NCBI GenBank assembly: GCA_035445085.1 | Contig: DAOMQA010000004.1 | Coordinates: forward strand, 121,936-185,935 | Length of the DNA stretch: 64,000 bases | DNA from: JBDHXE01 sp035445085 | GTDB taxonomy: Bacteria > Bacteroidota > Ignavibacteria > Kapaibacteriales > UBA2268 | Direction: 5' to 3' | Shown here: in pieces, positions 63,261 through 64,000 of the stretch | Position numbering within the stretch: position 1 is the stretch's first letter | How the letters are laid out: each line of letters opens with the position of its first letter | The notes under the pieces: generated by a model | What the model saw: the letters and a program-made list of their open reading frames with translations, nothing else | Database searches by the model: none | Told to the model about the DNA's origin: nothing | Program-made: the position numbers and the translations under genes

Positions 63261-64000
63261 TTAATATTTTCCTTTTATTGGATTAAATAAATCATTATTT
63301 GGAATAATATATTTATATTTAGAACCGTTAGAATTTGTAAAAAGATAAAAATTAAAATAAAGCCGATTTGAAATACTATTAGTTTGATAATAATCGCTCA
63401 ATATAGAATTACCGAATTGTAAAGCTTCTACTTCATCTTTAAGCAGGGTATAAGTTTTTCCTCTATGTCGTTTAGTTCCATAAGATGCATTTGATAATGT
63501 TCGATTTAACCACTCAATAAAATGAAAAAATTCATGAGAGAATAGGTATAGAGCATAATAATCTTGAATTGTTCCATCGAACATACCATTTGATAAATAA
63601 ATATTATACTGATTTATATTATTTTTATTTATTTCAGCCCAACACATATCATCAATAATACTAAAAACATTTAATGATTTATTTTTTTTAGTAGCAACCT
63701 GTAGAAATGTATTATAAGTTGATTTTAGTAATGGCGATTTGTTCATTAAATTTTGTAATATTTGTTGTTCGTTTGAATTTAAAGGTTTCGCAGATGCTAA
63801 ATTTGGAATTTTAAAAGCAGAACCATTGCCAATAACACAGGACCAATAAATGGATGAATTATCATTTGAATGTATTTTCCAATCCCCATTCCCTTTAGGA
63901 TTCAAAATATTATATGGGTCATAAGTTTTCGGTCCGAATCCTTGTGTACTTCTAAGTGATCTGCCACCTCCTCCTCCACCAGAACCGTGTCCGCCCAGTA
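63261..64000 (-). CDS. C-terminal part of a large protein with HEXXH metallopeptidase-like domain (5' end beyond window), probable polymorphic toxin
   Basis: The frame is open from the window edge (64000) to the stop at 63261, about 246 codons. The only start inside (TTG near 63905) lies within an open frame that continues to the edge, so the gene probably begins outside. A glycine-rich linker (GGHGSGGGGGG) leads into STQGFGPKTYDPYNILNPKG, then a domain with the zinc motif HEFFH (63522-63536) and a downstream acidic stretch (KDEVEALQFGNS) about 25-30 residues later. The linker plus C-terminal enzyme domain, a neighbouring exported gene and an Rhs-core remnant suggest an Rhs-type or similar toxin. 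The core itself is not visible. Confidence 0.6.
   Translation of the reverse strand, partial: LGGHGSGGGGGGRSLRSTQGFGPKTYDPYNILNPKGNGDWKIHSNDNSSIYWSCVIGNGSAFKIPNLASAKPLNSNEQQILQNLMNKSPLLKSTYNTFLQVATKKNKSLNVFSIIDDMCWAEINKNNINQYNIYLSNGMFDGTIQDYYALYLFSHEFFHFIEWLNRTLSNASYGTKRHRGKTYTLLKDEVEALQFGNSILSDYYQTNSISNRLYFNFYLFTNSNGSKYKYIIPNNDLFNPIKGKY

Noticed and set aside
1..64000. CRISPR array, intact insertion sequence, rRNA operon or phage
   Set aside because: No regularly spaced repeats, transposase, terminal inverted repeats around a transposase or structural phage genes were seen; the only tyrosine recombinase looks like a housekeeping Xer.

Overview
The window is 64 kb of AT-rich (roughly 30 % GC by eye), gene-dense bacterial chromosome. 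Several things point to the Bacteroidota/Chlorobiota side of the FCB group, possibly an Ignavibacteria- or Kapabacteria-like lineage: a secreted subtilase with a type IX secretion (Por) C-terminal sorting domain, an exbB-exbD-exbD-tonB cluster, an OstA-like protein and LptC, a ComB homologue, FadL/OMPP1 and DUF4397 proteins, and TAnnTTTG promoter elements (twice with TTTG exactly 20 bp upstream). The LPS genes (kdsA, lptC, OstA, GT9, gmd/fcl) imply a Gram-negative envelope. This placement is inference; no 16S rRNA gene is present.

Layout. 1-3.1 kb (minus): STAS protein plus the ExbB/ExbD/ExbD/TonB energy-transduction operon, with tonB cut by the window edge. 3.2-8.7 kb (minus): prmC, pyrB, HU, pgpA-pgsA-tpiA and lptC-kdsA. 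8.8-17.2 kb (plus): comB-ftsK-recN, a SpoT-like HD protein, and the GDP-fucose pair gmd-fcl. 17.3-31.4 kb: phosphate transporter, hemW, ferredoxin-NADP-type reductase, GT9 glycosyltransferase, OstA-like protein, TPR protein, a small GIY-YIG-like protein, rsmE, a PgpH-like c-di-AMP phosphodiesterase, a Xer recombinase and pth. 31.5-39.8 kb: envelope and secreted proteins (two lipoproteins, a FadL-type porin, the T9SS subtilase and a DUF4397 lipoprotein). 40-41.4 kb: MFS transporter. 41.4-52 kb (minus): the information-processing superoperon nusA-infB-rbfA-truB-ribF-rpsO-pnp, then sucC. 52-62 kb: glutaryl-CoA-dehydrogenase-like enzyme, GT2, dCMP deaminase, cobalamin adenosyltransferase, YmdB, asd, dtd, a saccharopine-dehydrogenase-family protein, mtaB and pheS.

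tRNA-Glu(UUC) at 62.17 kb, with its own promoter and terminator, looks like the border between conserved core and an accessory segment. Beyond it lie a frameshifted, truncated scrap of Rhs/YD-repeat core, a small exported protein, and the C-terminal part of a large protein that runs off the window. That last protein has a Gly-rich linker followed by a domain with an HEFFH zinc-metallopeptidase motif. The arrangement matches a polymorphic toxin (C-terminal toxin domain, candidate immunity gene, orphan core fragment) and is the best candidate here for an undescribed system.

Regulatory signals are unusually readable. TAnnTTTG elements lie about 20-40 nt upstream of many starts. Perfect 15-16 bp bidirectional terminators separate two convergent gene pairs. 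A terminator-like hairpin sits at the predicted 5' end of the nusA operon mRNA and could be an attenuator. There are no non-genic gaps above 300 bp, no CRISPR array, no intact insertion sequence and no rRNA genes.
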